Shown here one piece after another: positions 42,433 through 51,560 of a stretch of DNA of 64,000 nucleotides. Position 1 is the stretch's first letter. Every line of letters begins with the position of its first letter. This stretch comes from Candidatus Poribacteria bacterium (GTDB taxonomy: Bacteria > Poribacteria > WGA-4E > WGA-3G). The stretch lies in NCBI GenBank assembly GCA_022827885.1, contig JAJEIP010000069.1:1-64000 (forward strand). The letters run 5' to 3'. The notes below the pieces were generated by a model. The model worked only from the letters and a program-made list of their open reading frames with translations, was not told the DNA's origin and ran no database searches. Position numbers and translations under genes: made by a program.

Positions 42433-45330
42433 TTATTTCGCGATCATCCAATTATCGCCAATTCCTGCCTCTGTCCGAAGCGGTACCCGAAGCGACATCG
42501 CGTTCTCCATCTCTTCACAAACAATTGCGGCGCACTCCACCGCGAGTGCCTCTGGGGCTTCAAGCACTAACTCATCATGAATCTGTAGAAGCATTTTTAA
42601 CGGAAGTTTGTCCGTATCAATGCGACGCTGTACCTGGACCATCGCTGCCTTCATTAAATCTGCAGCAGAACCTTGCACCACAGTATTGATTGCCAATCGT
42701 TCGCCGAGGCTTCGCCGACCCCTATTCGTCGCGTAGATTTCAGGAATCGCGCGTCGCCTGCCCGTGAGCGTGCGAACATACCCATGATCCGATGCCTGCT
42801 GGACACACGCCTGCAGAAAACGATCTATGCCCGGGAAACGCGTTTTATAATCATCAATAAGAGCCGCTGCTTCTTTCACACGCATCCCCTTAATCCGACG
42901 TGAGAGACCCGTTGGCGAGACACCGTAAATGATACCAAAATTGATGGTCTTCGCCTTATCACGAAGTTCACGCGTAACCGAGGCAGCCGGAACTTTAAAT
43001 ACCTGTGAAGCAACGGCTGTATGGATGTCTAAATCTTGTGTAAACGTATCGATTAAACTGTCATCTTCGCTAAAGTGTGCGAGAATGCGAAGTTCAATCT
43101 GTGAATAATCGGCACAGATTAACTTATGCCCCTCTGGTGCCCTAAAAGCGCGCCGCAACTGTCTTCCGATCTCAGTGCGGACAGGAATGTTCTGGAGATT
43201 CGGGTGGTCGGACTTCAAACGTCCTGTCGCTGTTGTTAACTGATAGAGGTGTGTGTGGATGCGTTCTGTTTTTGGGTCAACAGCGTTCTGGAGTTGCGCC
43301 AGATACGTGCTCTGTAACTTACGGAATTGGCGGTACTCAATTATTAAACGCGGCACACTCGTCTTCGCATCGTTGATATCCTCTCTCAATGAGAGTGCCT
43401 CTAACACCGTCACATCAGTGGAGACTTTGCCACCCCGCGTCCGTTTCACAGGTTTGAAACCGAGTTCATCGAACAGCACCCGCGCCAGTTGTCTCGGTGA
43501 ATCAATATTACACGGATATCCAACGATTTCGTGAATCTCCTTTTGCCGAGCATCAACAAGTTCACTAATCACAACGTTTTGACGTTTGAGTTCCTCCTTA
43601 TCGCAAACGATACCGTTATACTCCATTTCAGCGAGAATAGGCGCCAGCGGTGACTCTATATCACGCGCTAACGCTGTGATCCCCATTTCATCAAGTTTGG
43701 GCATCAGGAAATGATAGAGTCGAAGGGTAACGTCAGCATCTTCCGCGGCGTAAATTGTGGCTTGTTCCAATGGCACTTCATCGATTGTTTTCTGCTGATC
43801 TGTCTTCGCTCCAAACAGTTCACCGGAGTCCGTCGCTTGTAGGGGCGAGGTTGCCTCACCCGTCCTATCGCCTGAACCCGTCGTTAGTTCTTCAAACGAA
43901 ATCATCTTGTGTTCTAAATGGAGCAACGCCAGTGTATCAAGGTTGTGGGAGGGGATCTGTGCATCAACTAATTGGCTCGCGAGCAGTGTATCAAAAGCAG
44001 CACCTTGGAGTTTAACACCGTTCCTGATAAGAATGCTGGCATCAAACTTTAGATTGTGTCCACATTTCGGTAGTGCTGGATTCTCTAAAATCGGCTTAAG
44101 TGCCGAAAGCACAGTGGCTGTATCCAGATGATCTTTGGGATGCGGGGAACGAACCGGAACGTAAACACCTTGCTTCGGTTTCCATGAGAAACTCAATCCG
44201 CAGAGCCTCGCATCGCGTTCCAAGCCATCCGTTTCGGTATCAAAACTGATAATCTCTTGGGTTTCCGATAGTGTATCAACGAGATCTCGCAGTTGGTCGA
44301 GCGTAACGATCGCCGAATAGTCCCCCGTTTCAGCGGTGTCGTAGTCACCTTTGTTCAAAATGGCATCTGTTTTCTGCGCTAACTCCGCAACCCGTTCCTT
44401 GCGCGTCGTTGGTGTCGAAGGAACGATGGACGTAGAATCACCCCCCGCAAGTTCCCGAACAACCTGCTCGTAACGTTTGAGTTCTAACGTTTGGAAGAGT
44501 GGGAGGATCTTCTGGAGATCAAGTGGTTTGACACGGGCTTGCGCTATGGAGAAATCCAAAGTCGCATCTCGCTTCAAGGTTACAAGCCGTCTTGAAAGAT
44601 CGAGCTGTAAACGGGACTTCTCCAAATTTTCGCGACGTTTCCCTCGAATCTCATCGATATTCTCAAAGATGCCTTCAATCGAGTCGTACTGCTGAATCAA
44701 TTGCGATGCGGTTTTCAAGCCGATTTTCTCAACACCTGGGACATTGTCTGAAGTATCTCCCATTAAAGCAAGTGTATCCACAACTTGAGACGGTTTTATA
44801 CCTTTCGTCTCCAGCAACGACCGCTCGTCGATAATCTTATCGTTATGGAGGTCAAGCATTGTAACCCGGTCGTCCATTAACAACTGTTCGAGGTCTTTAT
44901 CTTTAGAAATAATAGTGACATTGACATCACTCGCCTCTGGATCGTCAAGGATCGCCTGTGTGACAGAGGCGATGATGTCGTCCGCCTCCAATTCAGGTTT
45001 ACCGAGCGTCAAGATACCAAATGCCTCAAGCAACTCCAGAATCCGATGAATCTGTGTCACCAGATCATCAGGTGCCGGAGAACGATTCGCCTTGTAGTCC
45101 GAATAAAGTTCATTGCGAAACGTGTCCCCCGGTGTATCAATCGCAGCGACAACATATTTTGCCTGAAGTTGCGTCAAGATCCGAAGAAGGGTGCCAGCGA
45201 ACCCGAACACAGCATGGGTCGCCTCGCCGGTGATGCTACTCGTCAATCCGCTACGAATCGCATAATAAGCCCGAAATATTTCGGCGTGCGTGTCAATAAT
45301 ATAGACAGTATCTTTTTGCTCGTTTTGCAT
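42433..45330 (-). CDS. polA: DNA polymerase I
   Basis: A 965-residue polymerase with all three parts: N-terminal 5'-3' nuclease (IIDTHAEIFRAYYAIRSG, DDIIASVTQ, DTSDNVPGVEKIGLKTA), 3'-5' exonuclease (SFDTETDGLERDARLCGLS, CGHNLKFDASIL, YAAEDADVTLRLY) and polymerase (DYSQIELRILAHFS, RDKAKTINFGIIYG, LQIHDELVLEAP). The exonuclease acidic residues appear intact, so proofreading is likely. An insertion before the YAAEDAD block (about residues 490-520) is encoded by a palindromic repeat at 43836-43866. The thioredoxin-reductase-like gene lies immediately upstream. Confidence 0.97.
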   Translation of the reverse strand: MQNEQKDTVYIIDTHAEIFRAYYAIRSGLTSSITGEATHAVFGFAGTLLRILTQLQAKYVVAAIDTPGDTFRNELYSDYKANRSPAPDDLVTQIHRILELLEAFGILTLGKPELEADDIIASVTQAILDDPEASDVNVTIISKDKDLEQLLMDDRVTMLDLHNDKIIDERSLLETKGIKPSQVVDTLALMGDTSDNVPGVEKIGLKTASQLIQQYDSIEGIFENIDEIRGKRRENLEKSRLQLDLSRRLVTLKRDATLDFSIAQARVKPLDLQKILPLFQTLELKRYEQVVRELAGGDSTSIVPSTPTTRKERVAELAQKTDAILNKGDYDTAETGDYSAIVTLDQLRDLVDTLSETQEIISFDTETDGLERDARLCGLSFSWKPKQGVYVPVRSPHPKDHLDTATVLSALKPILENPALPKCGHNLKFDASILIRNGVKLQGAAFDTLLASQLVDAQIPSHNLDTLALLHLEHKMISFEELTTGSGDRTGEATSPLQATDSGELFGAKTDQQKTIDEVPLEQATIYAAEDADVTLRLYHFLMPKLDEMGITALARDIESPLAPILAEMEYNGIVCDKEELKRQNVVISELVDARQKEIHEIVGYPCNIDSPRQLARVLFDELGFKPVKRTRGGKVSTDVTVLEALSLREDINDAKTSVPRLIIEYRQFRKLQSTYLAQLQNAVDPKTERIHTHLYQLTTATGRLKSDHPNLQNIPVRTEIGRQLRRAFRAPEGHKLICADYSQIELRILAHFSEDDSLIDTFTQDLDIHTAVASQVFKVPAASVTRELRDKAKTINFGIIYGVSPTGLSRRIKGMRVKEAAALIDDYKTRFPGIDRFLQACVQQASDHGYVRTLTGRRRAIPEIYATNRGRRSLGERLAINTVVQGSAADLMKAAMVQVQRRIDTDKLPLKMLLQIHDELVLEAPEALAVECAAIVCEEMENAMSLRVPLRTEAGIGDNWMIAK
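43836..43866. repeat. Palindromic repeat inserted in frame in polA
   Basis: TTGTAGGGGCGAGGTT followed by GCCTCACCCGTC is a copy of the GTAGGGGCG palindrome family also present at 20271-20299, 21410-21480 and 50367-50395. It is translated as part of an extra loop in the exonuclease domain. Confidence 0.5.
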
Positions 45331-45348
45331 AATTCCTATACCTGCCTC

Positions 45349-46419
45349 CTAATCGGGGAAATGCCATTGACGTAAGGAGTCTGACGCTGACAAACCCGCC
45401 TCTTGCCCGAGCGCGAACGCAGTCGCAATCAGGTTTCGCTCACCAGATATGATGTCACCCGCCGCGAAGAGTCCCGGAATCGGTTCTCCACTGCTGTCCA
45501 ACATTTGCATGTCCTCGTTTGCGATAATCAACCCTTCTTCATCCTTCTGATAGTCCCATCCGTCAAGAAACTTCGTATTCGGGATGAGCCCTTCATCGAC
45601 GAGAAAACCGTGGAAAAACAAGTCGCTCCCATCAACCATCTCAAATCCTAAGAGGTCGGTTTTTTCACCAATATGCCGTTTAATCTTTGTTTCAATGATA
45701 TTAATTTTACGGGCTTTCACCTGTTCCAACACGGGTGGCGACATCCCGTGCGGTCTACCGTTTGTTAGAATTGTAATTTTATCCGTAAAATCTTGTGCTC
45801 CAATCGCTGCCTCGTAGATATAGTCGCCAACACCGAGGAGTGCAAGATGTTCGTTAACATGGAGATGTCCATCACAACGAATGCAGACATGCCATCCTTT
45901 TCGATTGCCGGCATAGCGAAATACCGTCGCATACTGCTTATATAAACGCTCAGCATCGGGGTCAAATTCAATATCGGGCCACTTATCATCAAACCCAGCG
46001 GCAACGACGACAGTGCGAGATTTAAAAGATACCATCTCCAGGGGCGTATTTTTTTTCAGTGTTTTTGCAGATGCTTCGAGTTCAAATAGGTCGCCGTTCC
46101 GTTTGAGTTTCGCAACCATGCCGTCGCGTATGTCAATGCCTGTCTTACGTTTCTCCGAACCCAGCATGAAATCGACGACCGGGCGGCTTTCCATCCATTT
46201 CATGAGTTCTTTCGCAAAGTGGGGTCCAATGATACCTGGAAAGACCGGCGCATCTTCAATTTCTACGGACTTTGACCAGTAAGCGCGACCTCGACTAAAA
46301 CTCACCTTTCCTGAGTGCAGCACCAAAACGTGCCGCATTTGATGGCTCGCTGAAACCGCCGCTTGTGCACCAGCGGGTCCTGCACCAATCACCGCAACAT
46401 CGTAAATCGTTTCTTGCAT
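45349..46419 (-). CDS. Thioredoxin-reductase-like FAD/NAD(P) oxidoreductase
   Basis: A 356-residue flavoprotein. FAD motif VAVIGAGPAGAQAAVSASHQ at the N-terminus, a redox-active CxxC in HVCIRCDGHLH near residue 197, NAD(P) motif LLGVGDYIYEAA, and the C-terminal GLFAAGDIISGERNLIATAFALGQEAG. The order matches thioredoxin reductase, but the NAD(P)-domain glycine pattern and a longer FAD domain (SRGRAYWSKSVEIEDAPV) are atypical, so an alternative electron acceptor is possible. The distance to polA is 18 bases, same strand. Confidence 0.85.
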   Translation of the reverse strand: MQETIYDVAVIGAGPAGAQAAVSASHQMRHVLVLHSGKVSFSRGRAYWSKSVEIEDAPVFPGIIGPHFAKELMKWMESRPVVDFMLGSEKRKTGIDIRDGMVAKLKRNGDLFELEASAKTLKKNTPLEMVSFKSRTVVVAAGFDDKWPDIEFDPDAERLYKQYATVFRYAGNRKGWHVCIRCDGHLHVNEHLALLGVGDYIYEAAIGAQDFTDKITILTNGRPHGMSPPVLEQVKARKINIIETKIKRHIGEKTDLLGFEMVDGSDLFFHGFLVDEGLIPNTKFLDGWDYQKDEEGLIIANEDMQMLDSSGEPIPGLFAAGDIISGERNLIATAFALGQEAGLSASDSLRQWHFPD

Positions 46420-46563
46420 GGTTTTTCTCCTTTTTTAATAACGTACAAATCCGCAGAGGAGTCCCGAATTAACCAGAAACCCGCTCGTAATGAAATTAGG
46501 TTCTCCTTAAATGGCATAATTTGTTTTAGCTTTGCATTTGGAGAGCGGTCCAGGATCAATAAA

Positions 46564-48009
46564 TTAAAAACCGTATTTTTTCCATTTTTCATCAACCAAC
46601 GCAATCACCTCGTCAGACATCTGAATCTCCTGGGGCCATTCGCGTTCATACCCTTCTTCCGCCCACTTCGTTGTCGCATCAATCCCCATTTTAGACCCGG
46701 CACCCATAAGCGGTGCCGCATGATCCAGCACATCAACAGGTCCCTCAACAATCGTTACGTCCCTTTTCGGGTCGACATTACTGCCGACATAGAACAGCAC
46801 CTCTTCGAGGTTCTGAACGTCTACCTCTTTGTCAACGACGATGATGATTTTGCTGAACATCAATTGTCCGAGTCCCCACAAACTGTGCATAATCTTCTTT
46901 GCGTGGTAGGGGTAGCGTTTGTCGATAGAAATCAACGCAAAATTGTGGAATACACCAAATAAGGGTAGATTCATATCGACGAGTTCTGGCAACTGCGTCT
47001 TAATCAACGGCATAAAGATCCGCTCAGTCGCCTTACCCATATAGCAATCCTCCATCGGGGGTTTACCAACGATGATCGTCTGATAGATAGGGTTTTTCCG
47101 ATGTGTAATCGCTGTGATATGGAGGAGCGGGTATTCATCTGCCAAGGAATAGAACCCGGTATGGTCACCGAAGGGACCTTCTATACAGGTTTCATTTGGC
47201 TCAATGTATCCTTCAATCACGATGTCTGCCTCCGCAGGCACAAGCATATCAATCGTTTTGGCAGGCACCATCTCCACATTCGATTTTCGGAGAAACCCCG
47301 CGAAGAGGAGTTCATCAATCCCGGATGGAAGCGGTGCGGTCCCGATATAAGACATCACCGGATCTCCACCGAGTGCGATTGCGACGGGCATCTGTTGCGC
47401 TGCTTGTTGATACTCGCGATGATGCGCAGCACCATCGTGATGGATTTGCCAGTGCATCGCTAAAGCGTATGGCGTTATTTTCTGTAAACGATAGGTGCCA
47501 ACGTTCCGTTGACCCGTTTTAAGGCTATGCGTGAAAACCTGGGGTAAAGTGATGTATCTATCGGCATCAAGGGGCCAACATTTTATGAGCGGCAGGACAT
47601 CTAAGGATGCGTCCTCACCCGTCCGGACGACCTCTTGACACGCGCCTTTCTTTACCGTCTTCGGCGGAAAATTCGTCAATTGCGACAGCAGACGGAGAAT
47701 TTTTATCTTGTCAAGGAGGGAATCCGGGGGTCCCAATTTAATCATACTCTCAATTTCCGACGCGATTTGCCCAAGATCGTCAACTCCCAGAGCCATCGCC
47801 ATCCGTTGGTAAGACCCATAGGTATTGATGAGGAGCGGCATTCGGCTGCCTTCTACCTTTTCAAAGAGAAGCGCAGGACCACCTGCTTTACTCACCCGAT
47901 CGGTGATCTCAGCGATTTCCAAATCCGGGGATACAGTTGTTTTAATCCGTTTGAGTTCACCTGCTCGATCTAAGGCTTTGACGAACTCTGTGAGACTATT
48001 GTATGCCAT
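46564..48009 (-). CDS. UbiD family decarboxylase
   Basis: A 481-residue prenylated-FMN-dependent decarboxylase (YNSLTEFVKALDRAGELKRI, PALLFEKVEG, LPQVFTHSLKTGQRNVGTYR, IALGGDPVMSYIGTAPLPSG, GPFGDHTGFYSLADEYP). The Arg-Glu-Glu type catalytic residues lie in the blocks seen. Because mqnA and mqnE are in the same window, the likely role is the menaquinone-pathway decarboxylase rather than ubiquinone synthesis, but this rests on context alone. No UbiX gene is nearby. Confidence 0.88.
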   Translation of the reverse strand: MAYNSLTEFVKALDRAGELKRIKTTVSPDLEIAEITDRVSKAGGPALLFEKVEGSRMPLLINTYGSYQRMAMALGVDDLGQIASEIESMIKLGPPDSLLDKIKILRLLSQLTNFPPKTVKKGACQEVVRTGEDASLDVLPLIKCWPLDADRYITLPQVFTHSLKTGQRNVGTYRLQKITPYALAMHWQIHHDGAAHHREYQQAAQQMPVAIALGGDPVMSYIGTAPLPSGIDELLFAGFLRKSNVEMVPAKTIDMLVPAEADIVIEGYIEPNETCIEGPFGDHTGFYSLADEYPLLHITAITHRKNPIYQTIIVGKPPMEDCYMGKATERIFMPLIKTQLPELVDMNLPLFGVFHNFALISIDKRYPYHAKKIMHSLWGLGQLMFSKIIIVVDKEVDVQNLEEVLFYVGSNVDPKRDVTIVEGPVDVLDHAAPLMGAGSKMGIDATTKWAEEGYEREWPQEIQMSDEVIALVDEKWKKYGF

Positions 48010-48104
48010 TTTTTTTTCCTATAGGCTCCTTGGACTGCGCTTCACTTCGTTTCGCGCGAATTTTCAGTTAACTTTTTATGTCTTTATGACAATTCAACAG
48101 GCGA

Positions 48105-49646
48105 CTAACGAATTCTACCAGAAATTTGTTTTAACCCCTGCTGATAGTTCCGGTTTTCCGGTTCAAGTTCCAGTGCTTTTCGGATGGATTTCTCTGCCTG
48201 TGAATAGTCGCCGCGCCGAAAATCAATGAGTGCGAGGGTGTTGTAATAACTTGCCACGTTCGGATCCAAGCGGATGGCTTCTTGCGCATAACGCCGCGCC
48301 GCTTCTAAATCCGCTTTCGCTTGACGCGCATAACATATACCTAAATTATGGTGTATCTCGGCAGTGTCAGGCGCTAATGCCGCGCTCGCCTTATATGGAT
48401 CGATCGCCTCCGCATAACGCTTCTGTTTCAGCAAGATTGTTCCAATCTTTAAGTGTGCCTCTAAAAGTTGGGGTGCCAGCGCGGCTGCACGTCGATAATG
48501 TTCCAAGGCGGATTCCATTTGATTCTGACTGAAATACGCCAAACCGAGTCCCGCGTGTGCCTTGGCGAAATTCGGTTGGAGTTCCAACGCTTTCCGCTGT
48601 GAAGTAACGGCTTCTGCGTGTTTTCCAAGCATCGTATAAGCGATACCCAAACCGTTATAAGCCGGCACAAGTTCAGGGTCCATTCCGAGTGCTTTTTGGT
48701 ACTCCCAGACCGCTTTCTTGTAAAACCCGTTTTTGAGATAGAGTCTCGCAATGTTGGCGAGAATCCGGGCGCGTTCCGCTGTTCCCTGTTCCCGCTGTAA
48801 AGCCCCTTGCAATTCCTGGAGCGGCATCAGTGCCGATTTTTGCCTCTCAAAGAGAGCCATCTGCTCACGCGCTGCCACCGGATTTCCAGCGCGGAGGGAC
48901 GCTTGTGCGAGATTATAGAGCACCTTAACTAACGTCTTATCGTGTCTGTATGCCGACTGATACGACGCGATTGCATCGGTCCACCGTTGTTCTTGGGCGT
49001 AGAGTTGCCCTAACTGATAGTGTGCCTCTGCAAATTCTGGGGCAATAGCAATCGCACGTTGTTGGTGTTTTATCGCTGCGGAACGTTCGCCACGTTTGCT
49101 ATAGACATTCCCGAGTTGATGATGAATCATTTTATCGTTCGGATCCAAAGCAACCGCTACTTTGTAAGCGTTGAGTGCTTCGGCATAACGGTGCATGTTC
49201 GCGTAAGCACTCGCCAAAGCCGCGTGCGTATATGCCCAATCAGGTTTATGTGCGATGGCGCGTTCATATGTGGCTATGGCATCCTCAAACTTTTCAAGTC
49301 CAGTGTATGCCAATCCCAAACCGTAGTAGGCGGTGGAAATATCGGGATTTTGCTCCAGACGCTCGTTGTTCGGGACTGTATGCGCTTCTATCGAAGTTAT
49401 GATTTGATGATACTCGTCAACTGCTTCCGTGTAAGCCTCAATTTGGAGGTAAACCTTCGCGAGTTGCAATCGAGTCTCAATTCGTGTGCCATCAACCGCT
49501 AATTCTGCTTTGTAAGCACGAATCTGTGCTGTGATGTCCGCAGCAGTCGTTTCTTGACAGAATCCGACTGAGACGTGATGGAAAGCAAGGTGGCACGCGA
49601 TGAGTGCCACCAATACAACTGGGGAATACGAAAGTTTCCGGACCAC
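48105..49646 (-). CDS. Secreted TPR-repeat protein
   Basis: A 513-residue protein with a signal peptide (VVLVALIACHLAFHHVSVGF) and about twelve tetratricopeptide repeats (for example AYYGLGLAYTGLEKFEDAIA, AHYQLGQLYAQEQRWTDAIA, AYNGLGIAYTMLGKHAEAVT, YYNTLALIDFRRGDYSQAEK). The repeats span nearly the whole mature chain, implying a superhelical scaffold for protein binding in the envelope. GTG start. It lies 34 bases downstream of the secreted protein gene at 49681-50349 and may be cotranscribed with it. Confidence 0.88.
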   Translation of the reverse strand: MVRKLSYSPVVLVALIACHLAFHHVSVGFCQETTAADITAQIRAYKAELAVDGTRIETRLQLAKVYLQIEAYTEAVDEYHQIITSIEAHTVPNNERLEQNPDISTAYYGLGLAYTGLEKFEDAIATYERAIAHKPDWAYTHAALASAYANMHRYAEALNAYKVAVALDPNDKMIHHQLGNVYSKRGERSAAIKHQQRAIAIAPEFAEAHYQLGQLYAQEQRWTDAIASYQSAYRHDKTLVKVLYNLAQASLRAGNPVAAREQMALFERQKSALMPLQELQGALQREQGTAERARILANIARLYLKNGFYKKAVWEYQKALGMDPELVPAYNGLGIAYTMLGKHAEAVTSQRKALELQPNFAKAHAGLGLAYFSQNQMESALEHYRRAAALAPQLLEAHLKIGTILLKQKRYAEAIDPYKASAALAPDTAEIHHNLGICYARQAKADLEAARRYAQEAIRLDPNVASYYNTLALIDFRRGDYSQAEKSIRKALELEPENRNYQQGLKQISGRIR

Positions 49647-49680
49647 TTACTGCCATCCCAGTGGTGCGATGGAACACCAC

Positions 49681-50349
49681 CTAAAAACGTTGTTTGAGGT
49701 GGCCCCATGTGGTAGCCAATTTGTTTAGGGGTTCCACCGGAGTGAGACCGGCGATAGCATCCCCGGAGACCTTGACATCATCAAAACTCGCGGCTGTTTC
49801 CCATGCCCAAACCCCAGCTTGACCGGCGGGATATCCAGCTCCGGTTTCATCTTTGAGTTCTCCCTGCTCTTCACCGTTAATCCAGAGTTTCATTGAATCG
49901 CCTTCCACGACGACCCGCATGTCAAACCATTCGTCGTTCGCGATGGTGACATTAGATCCCGGGAGTTCACCGATTTTGTCACGAGCGTCCCATGCCCCCG
50001 TCTTATGTCGCCAAAGCTCGGTTTTGTTATTTGGGACATTGAGATAGTAGACGTAGTATTCCATCTCACTTTGGGCGCGATAAACAACACCTGCCCAATT
50101 CCCTTCATCAAGCCGAACTTTTGCCTCAACAGTGTAATTTTCCCATGCAGCGTCACCGACGAGGGAGTGCTCGGCTCTACCGCCCTTAGCGAGTTTGTAT
50201 ATGCCGTCCTCAACACTCCAAGAACCGTTAGCGGGTGTCCAGTCGTCTGCCTCCGATTCAAAGGACCAAGTTTGTTCGCCCGCAAAAGCGAAGGAGGCTA
50301 CGAGGACGAGAAAACAACAACCGATAACAGCTGAAAAAAGATATTTCAT
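49681..50349 (-). CDS. Secreted concanavalin-A-like (DUF1080-type) protein
   Basis: A 222-residue protein: signal peptide (VIGCCFLVLVASFAFA), a single jelly-roll domain (TWSFESEADDWTPANGSWSV, YTVEAKVRLDEGNWAGVVYR, MEYYVYYLNVPNNKTELW, DMRVVVEGDSMKLWINGEEQ, AGVWAWETAASFDDVKVSGD) and the terminal motif KLATTWGHLKQRF. It is a close paralogue of the next gene upstream (50511-51210). Family members bind or cleave sugars; no catalytic residues were identified here. Confidence 0.85.
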   Translation of the reverse strand: MKYLFSAVIGCCFLVLVASFAFAGEQTWSFESEADDWTPANGSWSVEDGIYKLAKGGRAEHSLVGDAAWENYTVEAKVRLDEGNWAGVVYRAQSEMEYYVYYLNVPNNKTELWRHKTGAWDARDKIGELPGSNVTIANDEWFDMRVVVEGDSMKLWINGEEQGELKDETGAGYPAGQAGVWAWETAASFDDVKVSGDAIAGLTPVEPLNKLATTWGHLKQRF

Positions 50350-50366
50350 AAAGTCTCTCCGATTGT

Positions 50367-50395
50367 AGTAGGGGCGGGGTTTCCCCGCCCGTTAC
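50367..50395. repeat. GTAGGGGCG palindromic repeat
   Basis: GTAGTAGGGGCGGGGT pairs with TTCCCCGCCCGTTAC; a related GGCGAGGTTAAAAACCCCGCC hairpin follows near 50437-50457. It occupies the gap between the two paralogous secreted-protein genes. Confidence 0.6.
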
Positions 50396-50510
50396 CAATG
50401 AATAATGTGCATATTTAATACTCAGAATTGCTTATGGCGAGGTTAAAAACCCCGCCAGCGAGAATGGACGATTTTTTCCCTAAAATGTCTGAGGTAGAAT
50501 CGTCCAGAAA

Positions 50511-51210
50511 TTAGTAGACCCTTTTGAGACGTCCCCACGTTGTTGCGAGTTTATCCTTCGCATCAACGGCAAGGGTATCTATCACCGGTAATCATGACGT
50601 CATCAAAACTTGCGCCGGTCTCCCATCCCCACACACCGATCTTGCCGGTTTTGTAGCCATCATCTTTCTGTTCACCTTGGAGTTCACCGTTGATATGCAG
50701 TTGGAAGATACCTCCTTCAACGATGACTTTAACGTCATGCCACTCTTCGTTCTCTATTTTCACTTTTTTAGTGGCCGGAATATTACTGTTAATCGCTTGA
50801 CGCGTATCCCACGCCCCTTTGCTATGCTTCCAGAGTTCAGACTTGTTGTTCGGAACGTTCAGGTAATAGACGTAATACTCATGCTCACTTTGTGCCCGAA
50901 AGATTAAGCCTGCCCAGTTCCCTTCGTCCATCCGAATCTTGGCTTCCACGGTGTAGTCGTCCCAGTCCTCTTCACCGACGAGGGTGTGTTCGGCTTTACC
51001 GCCTCTCTCGAGTTGATAGATACCACCCTTAATTTCCCAGTTCCCGTTCGCGACTTTCCAGTCATCGTGCTTTTCCTCAAAGTCCCACAATTGGGTCCCT
51101 GCGAAAGTTGGTAGCGAAAACGCGAACCCCAAAAGCACAATGAGGCTTAACGGAACTAACTTCGAGAATCCAATAGCCGTTCTCATATTTCTCCTCCTAT
51201 TTTCTGTCAA
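50511..51210 (-). CDS. Secreted concanavalin-A-like paralogue, frameshifted at its 3' end
   Basis: Paralogue of the gene at 49681 (LWDFEEKHDDWKVANGNWEI, YTVEAKIRMDEGNWAGLIFR, YYVYYLNVPNNKSELWKH, GVWGWETGASFDDVMITGD). The uninterrupted frame ends at 50563 in an odd tail (DRYPCR). One base later, around 50581, the other frame continues as DTLAVDAKDKLATTWGRLKRVY and stops at 50511-50513, restoring the conserved motif. A single extra A in this sequence explains it: either an assembly error or a recent mutation that removes the tail. Signal peptide PLSLIVLLGFAFSLPTFA; start at 51210 or the ATG at about 51183. Confidence 0.82.
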
Positions 51211-51365
51211 TACGATATAGGACTCGTCAACACATTTTCTGCCATCGTAGTGATCGCAGAAATCCTACAATAGAATAACGTTAAAAGTCAAAAAAGTCAA
51301 CATTAACTTCAAGAATGTTAGAGGCATTTGGTTCTCTATTTTTAGGAGAGTTTGGACCCCACAGT

Positions 51366-51395
51366 CCGGTAGGTGCGGTTTCCTAACCGCACCGG
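51366..51395. repeat. CCGGTAGGTGCGGTT palindromic repeat
   Basis: CCGGTAGGTGCGGTT, loop TCCT, AACCGCACCGG. The same left half occurs inside the MITE-like element at 17932-17956. The surrounding gap 51211-51560 has no gene. Confidence 0.6.
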
Positions 51396-51560
51396 AACGG
51401 GAAAAAAGATGTGAAATCCAATAGTTTCTTAAAACTGAATAGTCCTACAAGAACCACAATAACACTTGCATCTAACCCTATTATCGTGTATTCTAAATAG
51501 TACTTAGACACACTTAGGCTTTATCTCTCAAATGACACAGCATTTGGAAAGGAAAATATT

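Noticed and set aside
46363-46962. 199-codon plus-strand frame opposite the UbiD-family gene and the flavoprotein start
   Set aside because: It lies antisense to two well-supported genes and shows no recognisable motif or RBS.
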